In this document: positions 8,596 to 17,485 of the stretch, piece after piece
How positions within the stretch are numbered: position 1 is the first letter of the stretch
Layout: each line of letters starts with the position of its first letter
Assembly: GCA_910589335.1 (NCBI GenBank)
Contig: CAJUTW010000002.1
Location: forward strand, 1-59,869
DNA length: 59,869 bases
Source: an uncultured Bacilli bacterium
GTDB taxonomy: Bacteria; Bacillota_I; Bacilli_A; RF39; UBA660
Reading direction: 5' to 3'
Made by a program: the position numbers and the translations under genes
The notes under the pieces: model-generated
Databases searched by the model: none
What the model saw: only the letters and a program-made list of their open reading frames with translations
What the model was told of the DNA's origin: nothing

Positions 8596-10692
8596 TTAAA
8601 CTTTCGATAGTTTTTTATGATTTTTCATAAGTTTCTTTATACCATGAGGATGTTTAAATGCAACGCTTACTAAAGTATTAGTTACTTCTACTACTTTTCC
8701 TGTACCAAATGATTCATGATAAACATAATCTCCTACTTGATAATCAACATCTTCTTCTCTAAACATTTCACCAGTATTTATTTTTTCTTGTTTTTCTGGT
8801 AGTTCTTCTTTTACATTTGTTTCTAGTAATTCTTTATTTATCTCACTTAGAAATCTACTTACAGGGTTAATTTGTTCTTTACCAAATAAAGTTCTTCTTC
8901 TAGCATTTACTAAATGAAGTTCATCTTTAGCTCTAGTAATTGCAACATAGCATAATCTTCTTTCTTCCTCTATTTCAGAACTTTCCATTAATGAATTCAT
9001 ATGAGGAAAAATCCCTTCTTCCATACCTACCACAAAAACATGATCAAACTCTAAACCTTTAACAGAATGAACTGTCATTAAACTTATTCTATTTGGATCA
9101 TCTTTATATTCTTCAACATCACTTATTAGACTTATTTCTAAAAGGAAATCTTCTAGAGAAATTAAACCTTCTCTTTCTTCAAATGATTTTGTAATAGACT
9201 TAAATTCTTCTAAGTTTTCTAATCTTATTTCGGCTTCTAAAGTTTTTTCACTTTCAAGGTCTTGTCGCATACCTGATGCATCTAATACTTTGTCGATTAA
9301 TTCTGTAAGTGTTAAGTTGTTAGATACTTCTTTTAATCTTTCAATTAAATTTTTAAATTCTAATTCTTTACCACCAGTGATAGCATCATAAATACTTATT
9401 CCTTCAGTATCAGCTTTTATAGTTAAATTTTCGATTGTTTTTAAACCAATTCCTCTTTTTGGAGTATTTATTACTCTTAATAAACTAACATTGTCTCTTG
9501 AGTTGTGGATTAGTCGTAAATATGCAATTAAATCTTTTATTTCCTTTCTTGAATAGAAATAAAAACTTCCTATTACTCGATATGGTAAATTTTCTTTTAA
9601 CATTTCCTCTTCTAAAACACGAGATTGTGCATTGGTTCTATAAAGAATGGCCATATCTTTGTATTCTATCGATCTATTTGTTAGCTCTTTTATTTTTCTA
9701 ATAACATAAGCGGCTTCATCACGTTCATTGTATGCACGATAATATTTTATTTTTTCTCCACTTCCGCGTGAAGTCCAAAGATTTTTATCTTTTCTTTGTT
9801 TATTATTTTTAATTACTTGATTTGCTGCATCTAATATATTACTAGTTGATCGATAATTTTGCTCTAAAAGAATAGTTTTTGCATCTTTATAATCTTTTTC
9901 AAAGTTTAAAATATTTTTATAATTTGCTCCACGAAAACTATAAATACTTTGAGAATCATCGCCTACACAAGTTATTTTTCGATTTTTTTCGCTTAATAAT
10001 TTTGTTAAGACATATTGAGCTTCATTGGTATCTTGATACTCATCAATTAAAATATATTGATATAGGTCTTGATAGTCATTTAACGTATCAGAATTTTTCT
10101 TAAAAAGTTCAATTGGTAATAATAATAAATCATCAAAATCAACAGAGTTGTTTACTTTTAATTTTTTTTCATATTTTTCATATATTTCTTTAACTACTTT
10201 TTCATAATCACTTACAGCATATCTTTCATACATACTAGGTGATGTCATTTCGTTTTTACAACTACTTATTTTATTACGTATTGCTCTAGGATTATAAATT
10301 TTTGGATCATACCCCATATCTTTTATAATTTTTTTTACTACAGTTAGGGAGTCATCACTATCCATAATAACAAAGTTCTTTTCATAACCTAATTTTTCAT
10401 AGTTTTCTCTTAATAGTTTTAACCCAAAGCTATGAAATGTTGATACTTGTAGTTTCTTAGCAGTAATTCCAATTTGATTAAAAAGTCTATCTTTCATTTC
10501 TTTAGCTGCTTTATTAGTAAAAGTAATTGCTAAAATATTTTCTGGTCTTACATTTTTTTCTTCAATTAAAAAGGCTATCTTTGTTGTTAAAGTTTTTGTT
10601 TTTCCTGCTCCTGCTCCAGCAATTATTAATAATGGTCCTTCATTATATAGTACTGCTTCTTTTTGCATATCATTTAATTGTTCTAAATTCAT
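8596..10692 (-). CDS. pcrA: UvrD/PcrA-type 3'-5' DNA helicase
   Basis: SF1A helicase needed for rolling-circle replication, repair and conflict clearance. Walker A is IAGAGAGKT (Lys about 31), Walker B is LIDEYQD, motif III is VGDDSQSIYSFRGA, and the C-terminal motif VI is YVAITRAKDEL. Length (698 aa) is typical of PcrA. The C-terminal tail carries the PcrA-type segment YHESFGTGKVVEV. The start ATG has AGGAAG 11 bp upstream and a TTGTCT/TATAAT promoter. The downstream nucleotidyltransferase gene is likely in the same transcript. Confidence 0.95.
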   Translation of the reverse strand: MNLEQLNDMQKEAVLYNEGPLLIIAGAGAGKTKTLTTKIAFLIEEKNVRPENILAITFTNKAAKEMKDRLFNQIGITAKKLQVSTFHSFGLKLLRENYEKLGYEKNFVIMDSDDSLTVVKKIIKDMGYDPKIYNPRAIRNKISSCKNEMTSPSMYERYAVSDYEKVVKEIYEKYEKKLKVNNSVDFDDLLLLPIELFKKNSDTLNDYQDLYQYILIDEYQDTNEAQYVLTKLLSEKNRKITCVGDDSQSIYSFRGANYKNILNFEKDYKDAKTILLEQNYRSTSNILDAANQVIKNNKQRKDKNLWTSRGSGEKIKYYRAYNERDEAAYVIRKIKELTNRSIEYKDMAILYRTNAQSRVLEEEMLKENLPYRVIGSFYFYSRKEIKDLIAYLRLIHNSRDNVSLLRVINTPKRGIGLKTIENLTIKADTEGISIYDAITGGKELEFKNLIERLKEVSNNLTLTELIDKVLDASGMRQDLESEKTLEAEIRLENLEEFKSITKSFEEREGLISLEDFLLEISLISDVEEYKDDPNRISLMTVHSVKGLEFDHVFVVGMEEGIFPHMNSLMESSEIEEERRLCYVAITRAKDELHLVNARRRTLFGKEQINPVSRFLSEINKELLETNVKEELPEKQEKINTGEMFREEDVDYQVGDYVYHESFGTGKVVEVTNTLVSVAFKHPHGIKKLMKNHKKLSKV

Positions 10693-10719
10693 ATATTATC
10701 TACTTCCTGTTCTTATTTA

Positions 10720-10748
10720 ATTATACATTAGTTTATTTGTTTAGACAA
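10720..10748 (-). promoter_or_regulatory. Promoter of pcrA
   Basis: TTGTCT (10748-10743) and TATAAT (10725-10720) on the minus strand with a 17-bp spacer, about 30 bp upstream of the pcrA start. Confidence 0.75.
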
Positions 10749-10764
10749 TTAATTTGTATTTTAA

Positions 10765-10806
10765 ATAAAAAAACATTTAAGATAGTTTAATTTAACTTAA
10801 ATGTTT
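10765..10806 (-). terminator. Terminator after the kinase-like gene
   Basis: An 11-bp perfect stem, AAACATTTAAG / CTTAAATGTTT (10771-10781 and 10796-10806), is followed on the minus strand by a T-rich run. It lies just after the stop at 10837 and ends the sortase-region transcript. Confidence 0.85.
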
Positions 10807-10836
10807 CAATATAATCTTATTTTTTCGTTGTATTTA

Positions 10837-11604
10837 TTATTTTATTATACTTTTAACTTTTGTTTTTGCATATTCTGATATAGGCTCTGTTAGACTTGTA
10901 GAGATTTCTTTACTTAATTCGTTTATAAACATTATATTATTTGTTGCTTTCTTAACCCATTTACTTATTAGTTTTAATTCACTTTTAGTAAAATCACCAC
11001 TTTTTAACATTTCATAATATAAAAATTTTGCTATTGTAAAATTTAACATTTTTTGATTAGTATCACTTATACTAAGAGCAGTATTATTTGGATAAATAAA
11101 TTTATCTAAATCACATAATTTCATAAAATTTTCTGTATAAATATAACTTCCACGATTTACATCTTTGGCAATAACTTTTTTATTAGTTAAGATTGTAAAA
11201 TCTTCTGATAATTCGAAACTTGCACAATCTAAGTCACTACATAAAAAATCACCAGGATCTTTATATTCACTTGTACCTTTTTTCTTCTCACTAGCTAAAT
11301 TATTTAAGAAAACCATTGCATATCCACAAAAAACGCCTTCTAAATCAAGTATAATATCAATTGGTTTAACTATTCTTTTTAAAGTTAACTCATTTATAAA
11401 ATATAATATTTTTTCAAATGTCATTAAATTTTTTTCTTTACGTAAATTAATATCATATTTTAAAAGTTTTAAAGCGATATTATTATATTGAAAAACTATT
11501 CCATCATGTCCTGCTCCAACTTTTTCAAGTTGAGAAGTATTTATAACATTTTCTAAATTACTTTGTAGTACTATTTTTTTATTTTTTATCTTTTTATTTT
11601 CCAT
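10837..11604 (-). CDS. Protein kinase-fold-like protein, function unknown
   Basis: A 255-aa soluble protein. Residues about 26-50 read like a kinase glycine loop followed by the strand with the conserved Lys (VGAGHDGIVFQYNNIALKLLK). DVNRGSYIYTEN and KLCDLDKF later occupy the places of the catalytic loop and DFG, but the motifs are degenerate (no clear HRD). I infer a kinase-like fold, probably atypical or inactive; substrate unknown. It is the last gene after the surface protein (13228), sortase (12594) and membrane protein (11628) on the same strand, so it may be part of that envelope unit. GAGGTAA precedes the ATG. Confidence 0.55.
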   Translation of the reverse strand: MENKKIKNKKIVLQSNLENVINTSQLEKVGAGHDGIVFQYNNIALKLLKYDINLRKEKNLMTFEKILYFINELTLKRIVKPIDIILDLEGVFCGYAMVFLNNLASEKKKGTSEYKDPGDFLCSDLDCASFELSEDFTILTNKKVIAKDVNRGSYIYTENFMKLCDLDKFIYPNNTALSISDTNQKMLNFTIAKFLYYEMLKSGDFTKSELKLISKWVKKATNNIMFINELSKEISTSLTEPISEYAKTKVKSIIK

Positions 11605-11627
11605 ATTTTTATTACCTCTACTAATTT

Positions 11628-12572
11628 TTAATTTAATTCTTTATATAACTCTTCAAGTTCTGTAAATTTTCTTTTTTCTTGTTCTTCTTCTATTTTACTT
11701 ATAATATTTTCTGTTTCTTTATAGTTTTCTATTTGAGTCTTTTCTAAGATTGGTGGTGTTGTAATATTATTTTCATTAATAGTATTTTCTTTACTTTTGT
11801 GATTTTGTAATATTTTAATTATTGTTTTATAATCTTCAAGAGTTAACATATTATCATAAATTTTTAATAGTTCATCTTCTTCATTTTTATTAAATGTTTT
11901 TTTAGAAATATTTCCATTAACTTTAGTTGGAAATTCTTTAGGAATAAAATTTTCTGGTAGTTTTTTGACTTTTTTTATTCGTATAATTTTTTTAACAGGT
12001 TGCTTATATTCTTTTTTTAAATAAAATATAAATATTTTATAAATAGTTAAAAATACAATCCAAATTATAAAAATAAGGCTAGATAATTCTATTAATGCTA
12101 ATGCTTTTCTGTTACCATATACTGAATTTTGACTATAAATATCTAATTGATGCGTATTTATTATTTTTAATACAAGGAAAAACAAATAATTTATAAAAAT
12201 ATAGACTACTATATTAATTTTTTTGATTATTTTTGATACTTTATAATTAAATAAACTTATATAAAAAATTATATTAGTAATTATTAAGCCAAATGCATAT
12301 ATAGCAAGATTTGGAAAATATATGGCTATAAAAAAGTTATTCATCATATAATCAAACATTTTATTTAAAGAGATATTATATTTTATAAAAAAATAAATTA
12401 GAGTAAAAGAAATGAATGCTATATAAATATATCTAATATTTTTAGCATTTTTTTTATTTGAATTTAAAAATATAATACTTAGTAATATTAAAACAATTAA
12501 TAAAATTAAATTAATAGTTTTTGATACTTCAAAAAATATTGATACTTTATCTACTAAAGAGATTTTATTCAT
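11628..12572 (-). CDS. Polytopic membrane protein with charged cytosolic tail
   Basis: About 314 aa. Roughly six hydrophobic helices fill the first ~185 residues, followed by a basic linker and a Glu/Lys-rich, probably coiled-coil tail. No known family is recognised. The ATG at 12572 is chosen because a GGGGGG run lies 8 bp upstream; the GTG nine bases earlier abuts that run. It lies 21 bp after the sortase gene and is probably co-transcribed with it. Confidence 0.55.
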   Translation of the reverse strand: MNKISLVDKVSIFFEVSKTINLILLIVLILLSIIFLNSNKKNAKNIRYIYIAFISFTLIYFFIKYNISLNKMFDYMMNNFFIAIYFPNLAIYAFGLIITNIIFYISLFNYKVSKIIKKINIVVYIFINYLFFLVLKIINTHQLDIYSQNSVYGNRKALALIELSSLIFIIWIVFLTIYKIFIFYLKKEYKQPVKKIIRIKKVKKLPENFIPKEFPTKVNGNISKKTFNKNEEDELLKIYDNMLTLEDYKTIIKILQNHKSKENTINENNITTPPILEKTQIENYKETENIISKIEEEQEKRKFTELEELYKELN

Positions 12573-12593
12573 ATCTTTCACCCCCCTATTTTT

Positions 12594-13244
12594 TTATTCT
12601 TCTATATTAATTAACTCGGCTATATAAATGGTTTGTGTTTTCGAATCATTATTTGTACAAGTAATTAATGTTAATGTTGTTTTATCGTAGTTTCTATAAA
12701 TTGCTAATTTTCCTATTTTTGGTTGTTTATAAATATTTACGATATTGTAAGTATACTTTTTATTCTTATATGTGATATATGCTTTATCATTAATGTTAAG
12801 TTTATATAGATCATTAAAGAATGCTTTCCATCCTGTTCCAGAATGACCTGCTAAAATTAAATTTCCTCTTTCTGTATCAGGATAATTTGATCCTTCTACT
12901 ACTAAAATATTTTTTTCGACATCATTTTCTTTTGATCTTTGATCTAAGAAACCTTTAGTTAAATTTATCTTTGGTATATAAAGATATCCTATATAATTAT
13001 TTGTTATTTCCTCTAATGGCTTTTCTTCTTTTATAGTTTTATTTTGGTCTTCTTCTATTGTAATATTTTCTACTTTATTTTCATTGTAGAAAGTATTTGC
13101 CATATAATCATAAGCCATTATTTTTTTTGATTGAATATAATTATATGAAAGAAAGAATCCTCCAACTAAAGTTATCAACGTGCCATTAATAGCTATGATA
13201 CTAGGAGAGATTCTTTTGTCTTTTAAATTATGCTTTTTTTCCAT
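12594..13244 (-). CDS. Sortase (transpeptidase) lacking the usual post-Cys Arg
   Basis: Membrane-anchored sortase of 216 aa: a hydrophobic helix at about 18-36, then a spacer, then the beta-barrel. The catalytic His is in LAGHSGTG (H134) and the Cys in TLITCTNN (C196). Sortases normally have an Arg 8-13 residues after the Cys; here that region reads KTQTIYIAEL, with Gln (about Q204) and no Arg to the end of the protein. It overlaps the upstream surface-protein gene by 17 bp, so that protein is its likely substrate. The second sortase at 53,750 has the same substitution. Confidence 0.88.
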   Translation of the reverse strand: MEKKHNLKDKRISPSIIAINGTLITLVGGFFLSYNYIQSKKIMAYDYMANTFYNENKVENITIEEDQNKTIKEEKPLEEITNNYIGYLYIPKINLTKGFLDQRSKENDVEKNILVVEGSNYPDTERGNLILAGHSGTGWKAFFNDLYKLNINDKAYITYKNKKYTYNIVNIYKQPKIGKLAIYRNYDKTTLTLITCTNNDSKTQTIYIAELINIEE

Positions 13245-14778
13245 TTTTGTAAATATAACCTATTCCTAATCCAGTTAAACCTATACCTAAAATTAATATA
13301 ATTATTGAGGATACTGAAGCTGTATCTGGTACAAAAACTTCTTTGGCATTTATAAATGTAATTTGATGTGATAAATGTTCATTATCAATTGTAAATGTTG
13401 CTTTTTCATCGCTTTTAATATAACCTTCTGGAGCACTTTCTTCTTCTACTGTATATGTTCCATCTTCTAGATCTGTTAAAACATATGATTCTTCAGTCGT
13501 TGTGAATCTTGCTACTTCTATTCCTTGAGAATTTTTTACTACTAAAATAGCTCCAGCTAATGGTGTGTTTGTTTCTTGGTCTAACTTTGTAATATTAACT
13601 ACTACTTTTTTTGGTGCATTTTCAATATTAATTGCAACATTTTTATTTACTTCTGATATTGTAAATGTTGTTTTATTTTCATTTAGTAAATATCCTGTTG
13701 GAGCAGTTGTTTCTTCAATAGTATAAGTTCCAGCAGTTAAATTTCTAATTATGTGTGCATTTGTTGTAGATGTCCAGTTTGTTATTATTTTACCATTTGC
13801 ATCTTTTAAAACTAAATTAGCTCCAGCTATTGGTTTTTTAGTATTAGAATCAATTTTAGTTATTGTTACTTTTGATGATTCAATATCTAGAGTTAATTTT
13901 GAAGTTGCTCCTTTTTTAGTAGTTTCTAATACTGCAACATTTTGCATACTGTTGTCATCTGGTTGATATTCATATGCCATATATTGAGTAATTCCGTCTG
14001 TTTTAGCAACTACTTTTATAGAAAAATCGGCTTTATTCATTTTAGTAGTTGGTACTTTAATTCTAAAAGCATCTTTTCCTGTTATTTTAAAGGCTTCTTT
14101 ATAAGTTACTTCTTTTCCATTTGGTTTGATAATCTTAGTTCCTTCTGGAGCATTTTTTAAAGTTACTTTATAGCTTTTTGCATTTTTTAATTTTTTAGCT
14201 TTTATTGGTTTAGAAATATAATAATTATTTTCCAATGTCATGTCAGTTGTATTAGTTAATTCTAATTTAGTTTCTTCATATCCAATTTTATCAGATTTGT
14301 GTTTTTCTGCTTCTGTAACTAATTGTTTAACATATTTTCTTAAATCATGTGGGTCTGATCCATCACCTTTAAATTTATCTCCAAGATTTCTACTTCCTGT
14401 TGTATTATCAAGATACCACCATAATGCTGTTTGAGTAATATAATAATCTTTTGAAGTATCTCCTGTAATAGATTTATATGGATATCCATTTTTTAAAATA
14501 TAGATTAATCCACCATTTATAGTAGGACTATTTTTTACAAGTCTTGCAGTTGTGTTTCTTGCTGTGTTTTTATGAATATCTAAACAATAAAGATATATTC
14601 CTTCAACTGTTTTTTTGTAATGAAATGAAACTCCTGCTATATATTTTTCAGTAACTGGAGCATCCCCTAACTGAATAGTATCAGGTGCTGCAGAAACTTT
14701 AGTAACAGAACAAAATAATATTGATATTACTAAAACAAAAGCTGCTATAAATTTTATTTTCTTTAAAGTTTTTGTCAT
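13228..14778 (-). CDS. Thioester-domain / SpaA-repeat cell-wall surface protein
   Basis: A secreted, probably sortase-anchored adhesin of about 516 aa. It has a signal peptide (cleavage near VSAA/PDT) and a thioester (TQXA-type) domain with the Cys in LYCLDIH and the Gln in ITQTALWWY. A linker follows, then two SpaA/Cna-B-like domains (TITKIDSNTKKPIAGA and NITKLDQETNTPLAGA, each ending in YT[IV]EE..AP.GY). The C-terminus is VPDTA, a hydrophobic helix and a basic tail, a non-canonical sorting signal. Thioester domains bind host amines covalently in known cases. The start ATG at 14778 follows GGAGGAG. It has its own promoter and is followed at once by a sortase gene. Confidence 0.88.
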   Translation of the reverse strand: MTKTLKKIKFIAAFVLVISILFCSVTKVSAAPDTIQLGDAPVTEKYIAGVSFHYKKTVEGIYLYCLDIHKNTARNTTARLVKNSPTINGGLIYILKNGYPYKSITGDTSKDYYITQTALWWYLDNTTGSRNLGDKFKGDGSDPHDLRKYVKQLVTEAEKHKSDKIGYEETKLELTNTTDMTLENNYYISKPIKAKKLKNAKSYKVTLKNAPEGTKIIKPNGKEVTYKEAFKITGKDAFRIKVPTTKMNKADFSIKVVAKTDGITQYMAYEYQPDDNSMQNVAVLETTKKGATSKLTLDIESSKVTITKIDSNTKKPIAGANLVLKDANGKIITNWTSTTNAHIIRNLTAGTYTIEETTAPTGYLLNENKTTFTISEVNKNVAINIENAPKKVVVNITKLDQETNTPLAGAILVVKNSQGIEVARFTTTEESYVLTDLEDGTYTVEEESAPEGYIKSDEKATFTIDNEHLSHQITFINAKEVFVPDTASVSSIIILILGIGLTGLGIGYIYKNGKKA

Positions 14779-14806
14779 TTTTTCTCCTCCAATCAATTTA
14801 GGTGTT

Positions 14807-14835
14807 ATTATAGCACCATTATTATTATTTTACAA
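14807..14835 (-). promoter_or_regulatory. Promoter of the thioester surface protein/sortase operon
   Basis: TTGTAA (14835-14830) and TATAAT (14812-14807), 17-bp spacer, minus strand. The -10 is framed by GGTG...CACC, a short imperfect dyad that may be an operator. Confidence 0.7.
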
Positions 14836-14992
14836 GCATATTATAGATTTATAGTACTATTTTTTATGTAATTCCATATTTTTTATTTTTACATAAAACT
14901 TAATTTCTAAGATTTTATGGATAATTTTTAATCGTGATGATTATAACAAATTTCAAAGTATTTCATATAATAATCTAGAAAAGGAGAGAATT

Positions 14993-16003
14993 ATGAAAAA
15001 AAGAATATTTGTTAATGTGATGTGCCTATGTTTAATATTTATAATAGGAGCTTCAGTATTATTTAATTTCAATGCTAAAAATAAGACTAAAAGTAAAGAA
15101 ATTAAACTTGAAAAAATTACTTTAGCTGAAGTTGCTCATACAGTTTTCTATGCTCCAATGTATGTTGCAATTGAAGAAGATTTCTTCGAAGATGAAGGAA
15201 TTGATATTAATCTAGTACTTACTAGTGGAGCAGATAAAGTTACTGCTGCTGTATTATCTGGAGATGCTCAAATTGGTTTTTCTGGAAGTGAAGCTACAAT
15301 TTATGTTTATAATGCTGGTGAAAAAGATTATTTAAGAACATTTTCACAATTAACTCAAAAAGATGGAACTTTTATAGTTTCTCGTAAAGATATAAAAAAT
15401 TTTAAAATTGAAGATTTAAAAGGTAAAAGTATTATTGGAGGTCGTGCTGCTGGTATGCCAGAGATGACTTTAGAATATGCCTTAAAACAAAATGGTATTG
15501 ATCCAAGAAAAGATGTGGATATTGATACTTCAGTTGCATTTCCTGCTATGAGTGGAGCTTTTATAGGTGGTCAAGGGGACTTTGTTACTCTATTTGAACC
15601 TACTGCTACAATGGTAGAAAATCAAGGTTATGGTCATGTTGTTGCTAGTGTTGGAGAACTTGGTGGTGTTGTTCCATATACTTCATATTCTGCTAGAGAG
15701 AGTTTTTTAAAGAAAAATCCTGAATTAATTAAAAACTTTGATAAAGCAATCCAAAGAGGATTAGATTATGTCCATAATCATAGTGATGAAGAAGTTGCTA
15801 AAGCTATTTTAAAACAATTTCCAGATACATCTATGAATGATTTAGTAAGTGCAGTAAAAAGATATAGAGCTAATGATACATGGCCTAAGACTACTAAATT
15901 TACTAAGGAATCATTTGATCATTTACAAGATATAATGATTGATTATGGTGAATTAAAAACTAAAGTTGATTATAGTAAATTAATGTATGAGATAGAAAAA
16001 TAG
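14993..16003 (+). CDS. NMT1/THI5-like (NitT/TauT-type) ABC substrate-binding protein
   Basis: An extracytoplasmic solute-binding protein of 336 aa. The hydrophobic N-terminus has no clear lipobox, so it looks like a signal anchor. The family pattern follows: Y.PMYVAIE..FF..EGI, then a GADKVTAAVLSGDAQIGF segment. These proteins feed pyrimidine precursors, sulfonates or similar ligands to a two-gene ABC transporter. The matching ATPase and permease are probably those at 21,355-22,711, 5 kb downstream, of which the permease is disrupted. Start: AAAGGAGAG is 5 bp before the ATG. Confidence 0.85.
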   Translation: MKKRIFVNVMCLCLIFIIGASVLFNFNAKNKTKSKEIKLEKITLAEVAHTVFYAPMYVAIEEDFFEDEGIDINLVLTSGADKVTAAVLSGDAQIGFSGSEATIYVYNAGEKDYLRTFSQLTQKDGTFIVSRKDIKNFKIEDLKGKSIIGGRAAGMPEMTLEYALKQNGIDPRKDVDIDTSVAFPAMSGAFIGGQGDFVTLFEPTATMVENQGYGHVVASVGELGGVVPYTSYSARESFLKKNPELIKNFDKAIQRGLDYVHNHSDEEVAKAILKQFPDTSMNDLVSAVKRYRANDTWPKTTKFTKESFDHLQDIMIDYGELKTKVDYSKLMYEIEK

Positions 16004-16008
16004 AAAAT

Positions 16009-16035
16009 AAAGCCACTAGAATATAGTGGTTTTTC
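16009..16035 (+). terminator. Terminator between convergent genes
   Basis: CCACTA-GAATA-TAGTGG (16013-16029) followed by TTTTTC on the plus strand, 6 bp after the binding-protein stop. Confidence 0.75.
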
Positions 16036-16051
16036 TCATTAAATTTTTAAT

Positions 16052-17398
16052 TTAACTTTTACTAATTTTTTTATTAATATTATCTTTAATAAATTCTATA
16101 TTTTTTATAGATGATGCTAATATAATAAATATTAAAATATGAAGTATATAAGCATAACGTGGAGATATTTCTATAAATAAATAAACACCAAAATATAAGC
16201 CAATTAATAGCTTTATGAAAATAATTTCTTTTTTAGTTTCCTTTTTTATAGGGAATAGTCCAATGACAAATAACAATAAAGTTAAATTTAATATAGCTTG
16301 ATTAAATTTTAATAATAAATTATAAAACTCTTTATTAAAGTTATTATTAATTCTTAAATCATAATTTGTTTGAGTCCAAAGTATTACTTCTTTTTTTATA
16401 AATAAAATTGGGAACTTAAATTTATCTTTTTTAATTCTATCTAATAGTAATTTTTCCTCATTTCTGGTATTAAAATATCTTTTAGCATCATCATTATTAT
16501 AAATTCCATTATGTTCAGTATTTAATCCACAATAAAACTTCCAAACTTTGACATTTTTATCTATAGTTGTTTCTTCATTTGTATTTTTAAAAAGAGGACT
16601 TATATTTAATAAAAAAGTTGTTAGATTCGTAAAAAGAAAATAAACAAATAAAAGAATAATAATATTTATTAATTTAGTTTTATAATTTTTCTTTGTAGAA
16701 AATATCAAACTATATAAAACTAATCCTAGAATAATTACTATAGATTCGTTTCTAAAGAAATTAGCTATTCCTAATAAAAGGGCAAGTACTATAAATAATT
16801 TTTTAGTTTCTTTTTTTGTGATTACTAAATAAATTACTAGCATTATAATTAGTGTTTGAATATGTTGATTTGTTAATACAGAATTTAAATATATAGGATA
16901 AAGATAAAGAATATAACCTAGAGATATCATTCTAGCATATTCTTCTTTATAAATTTTCTTACTTATAAGATAGATAAATAACACTATTAAAGAAGTAATT
17001 ATACTATTCATTATCTTTAGTATAATTACATTATTAATTATTTTTAAAAGAATTGCTTGATAAAGAACAAGACCTAATTGATATGGATAAGTTTTAAAAT
17101 AAAAGCCATTCATAAAATCTAAATTGCCTTTAATTAAATTAGTTGATGCATCATACATTGTTTTAAAGTCGTCAGTAATTTCAACTTTAAGAATAAATAT
17201 TGTAAATAATCTAATTAAAAGTGCTAAGACAAAGATAAAAAGTCCATATCTTTTTATCTTAACTTTTTTTATAAACAAATATATTAATGGTAAGATTGGG
17301 ATTATTAAAAGGGTCGTTAATTTTTCTTTTGTAAATAGAATCATTCCTAAAAAAAGTATAAATAAAATATATTCACAAAGTTTTATTATTTTTTTCAT
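16052..17398 (-). CDS. GT-C fold membrane glycosyltransferase-like protein
   Basis: About 448 aa with some 11-12 transmembrane helices. An Asp pair in the first external loop (EITDDFKTMYD) is the pattern of ArnT/PMT-type GT-C enzymes, which use polyprenyl-phosphate sugars at the outer membrane face. A soluble C-terminal-side loop (about 270-330) precedes the last helices. The sugar and acceptor are unknown. The ATG at 17398 with GGGAT upstream is used; an earlier in-frame start 17 codons upstream would run through the promoter. It is divergent from the GtrII-like gene. Confidence 0.75.
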   Translation of the reverse strand: MKKIIKLCEYILFILFLGMILFTKEKLTTLLIIPILPLIYLFIKKVKIKRYGLFIFVLALLIRLFTIFILKVEITDDFKTMYDASTNLIKGNLDFMNGFYFKTYPYQLGLVLYQAILLKIINNVIILKIMNSIITSLIVLFIYLISKKIYKEEYARMISLGYILYLYPIYLNSVLTNQHIQTLIIMLVIYLVITKKETKKLFIVLALLLGIANFFRNESIVIILGLVLYSLIFSTKKNYKTKLINIIILLFVYFLFTNLTTFLLNISPLFKNTNEETTIDKNVKVWKFYCGLNTEHNGIYNNDDAKRYFNTRNEEKLLLDRIKKDKFKFPILFIKKEVILWTQTNYDLRINNNFNKEFYNLLLKFNQAILNLTLLLFVIGLFPIKKETKKEIIFIKLLIGLYFGVYLFIEISPRYAYILHILIFIILASSIKNIEFIKDNINKKISKS

Positions 17399-17420
17399 AT
17401 TATCCCATCTTTCATTTAAA

Positions 17421-17449
17421 ATGATACCATATGAGAACTTTATTTTCAA
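17421..17449 (-). promoter_or_regulatory. Promoter of the GT-C gene
   Basis: TTGAAA (17449-17444) and TATCAT (17426-17421) on the minus strand with a 17-bp spacer, 22 bp before the start codon. Confidence 0.6.
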
Positions 17450-17485
17450 ATATATCTATGTTAAACTTAGATAAGGTGATTATTT

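Noticed and set aside
13751..14434. Plus-strand open frames antisense to the thioester surface protein
   Set aside because: They are frame shadows of a well-supported minus-strand gene, have no RBS and show no family features. The same applies to the many antisense frames over pcrA, gatA, VirB4 and the TrbL-like gene.
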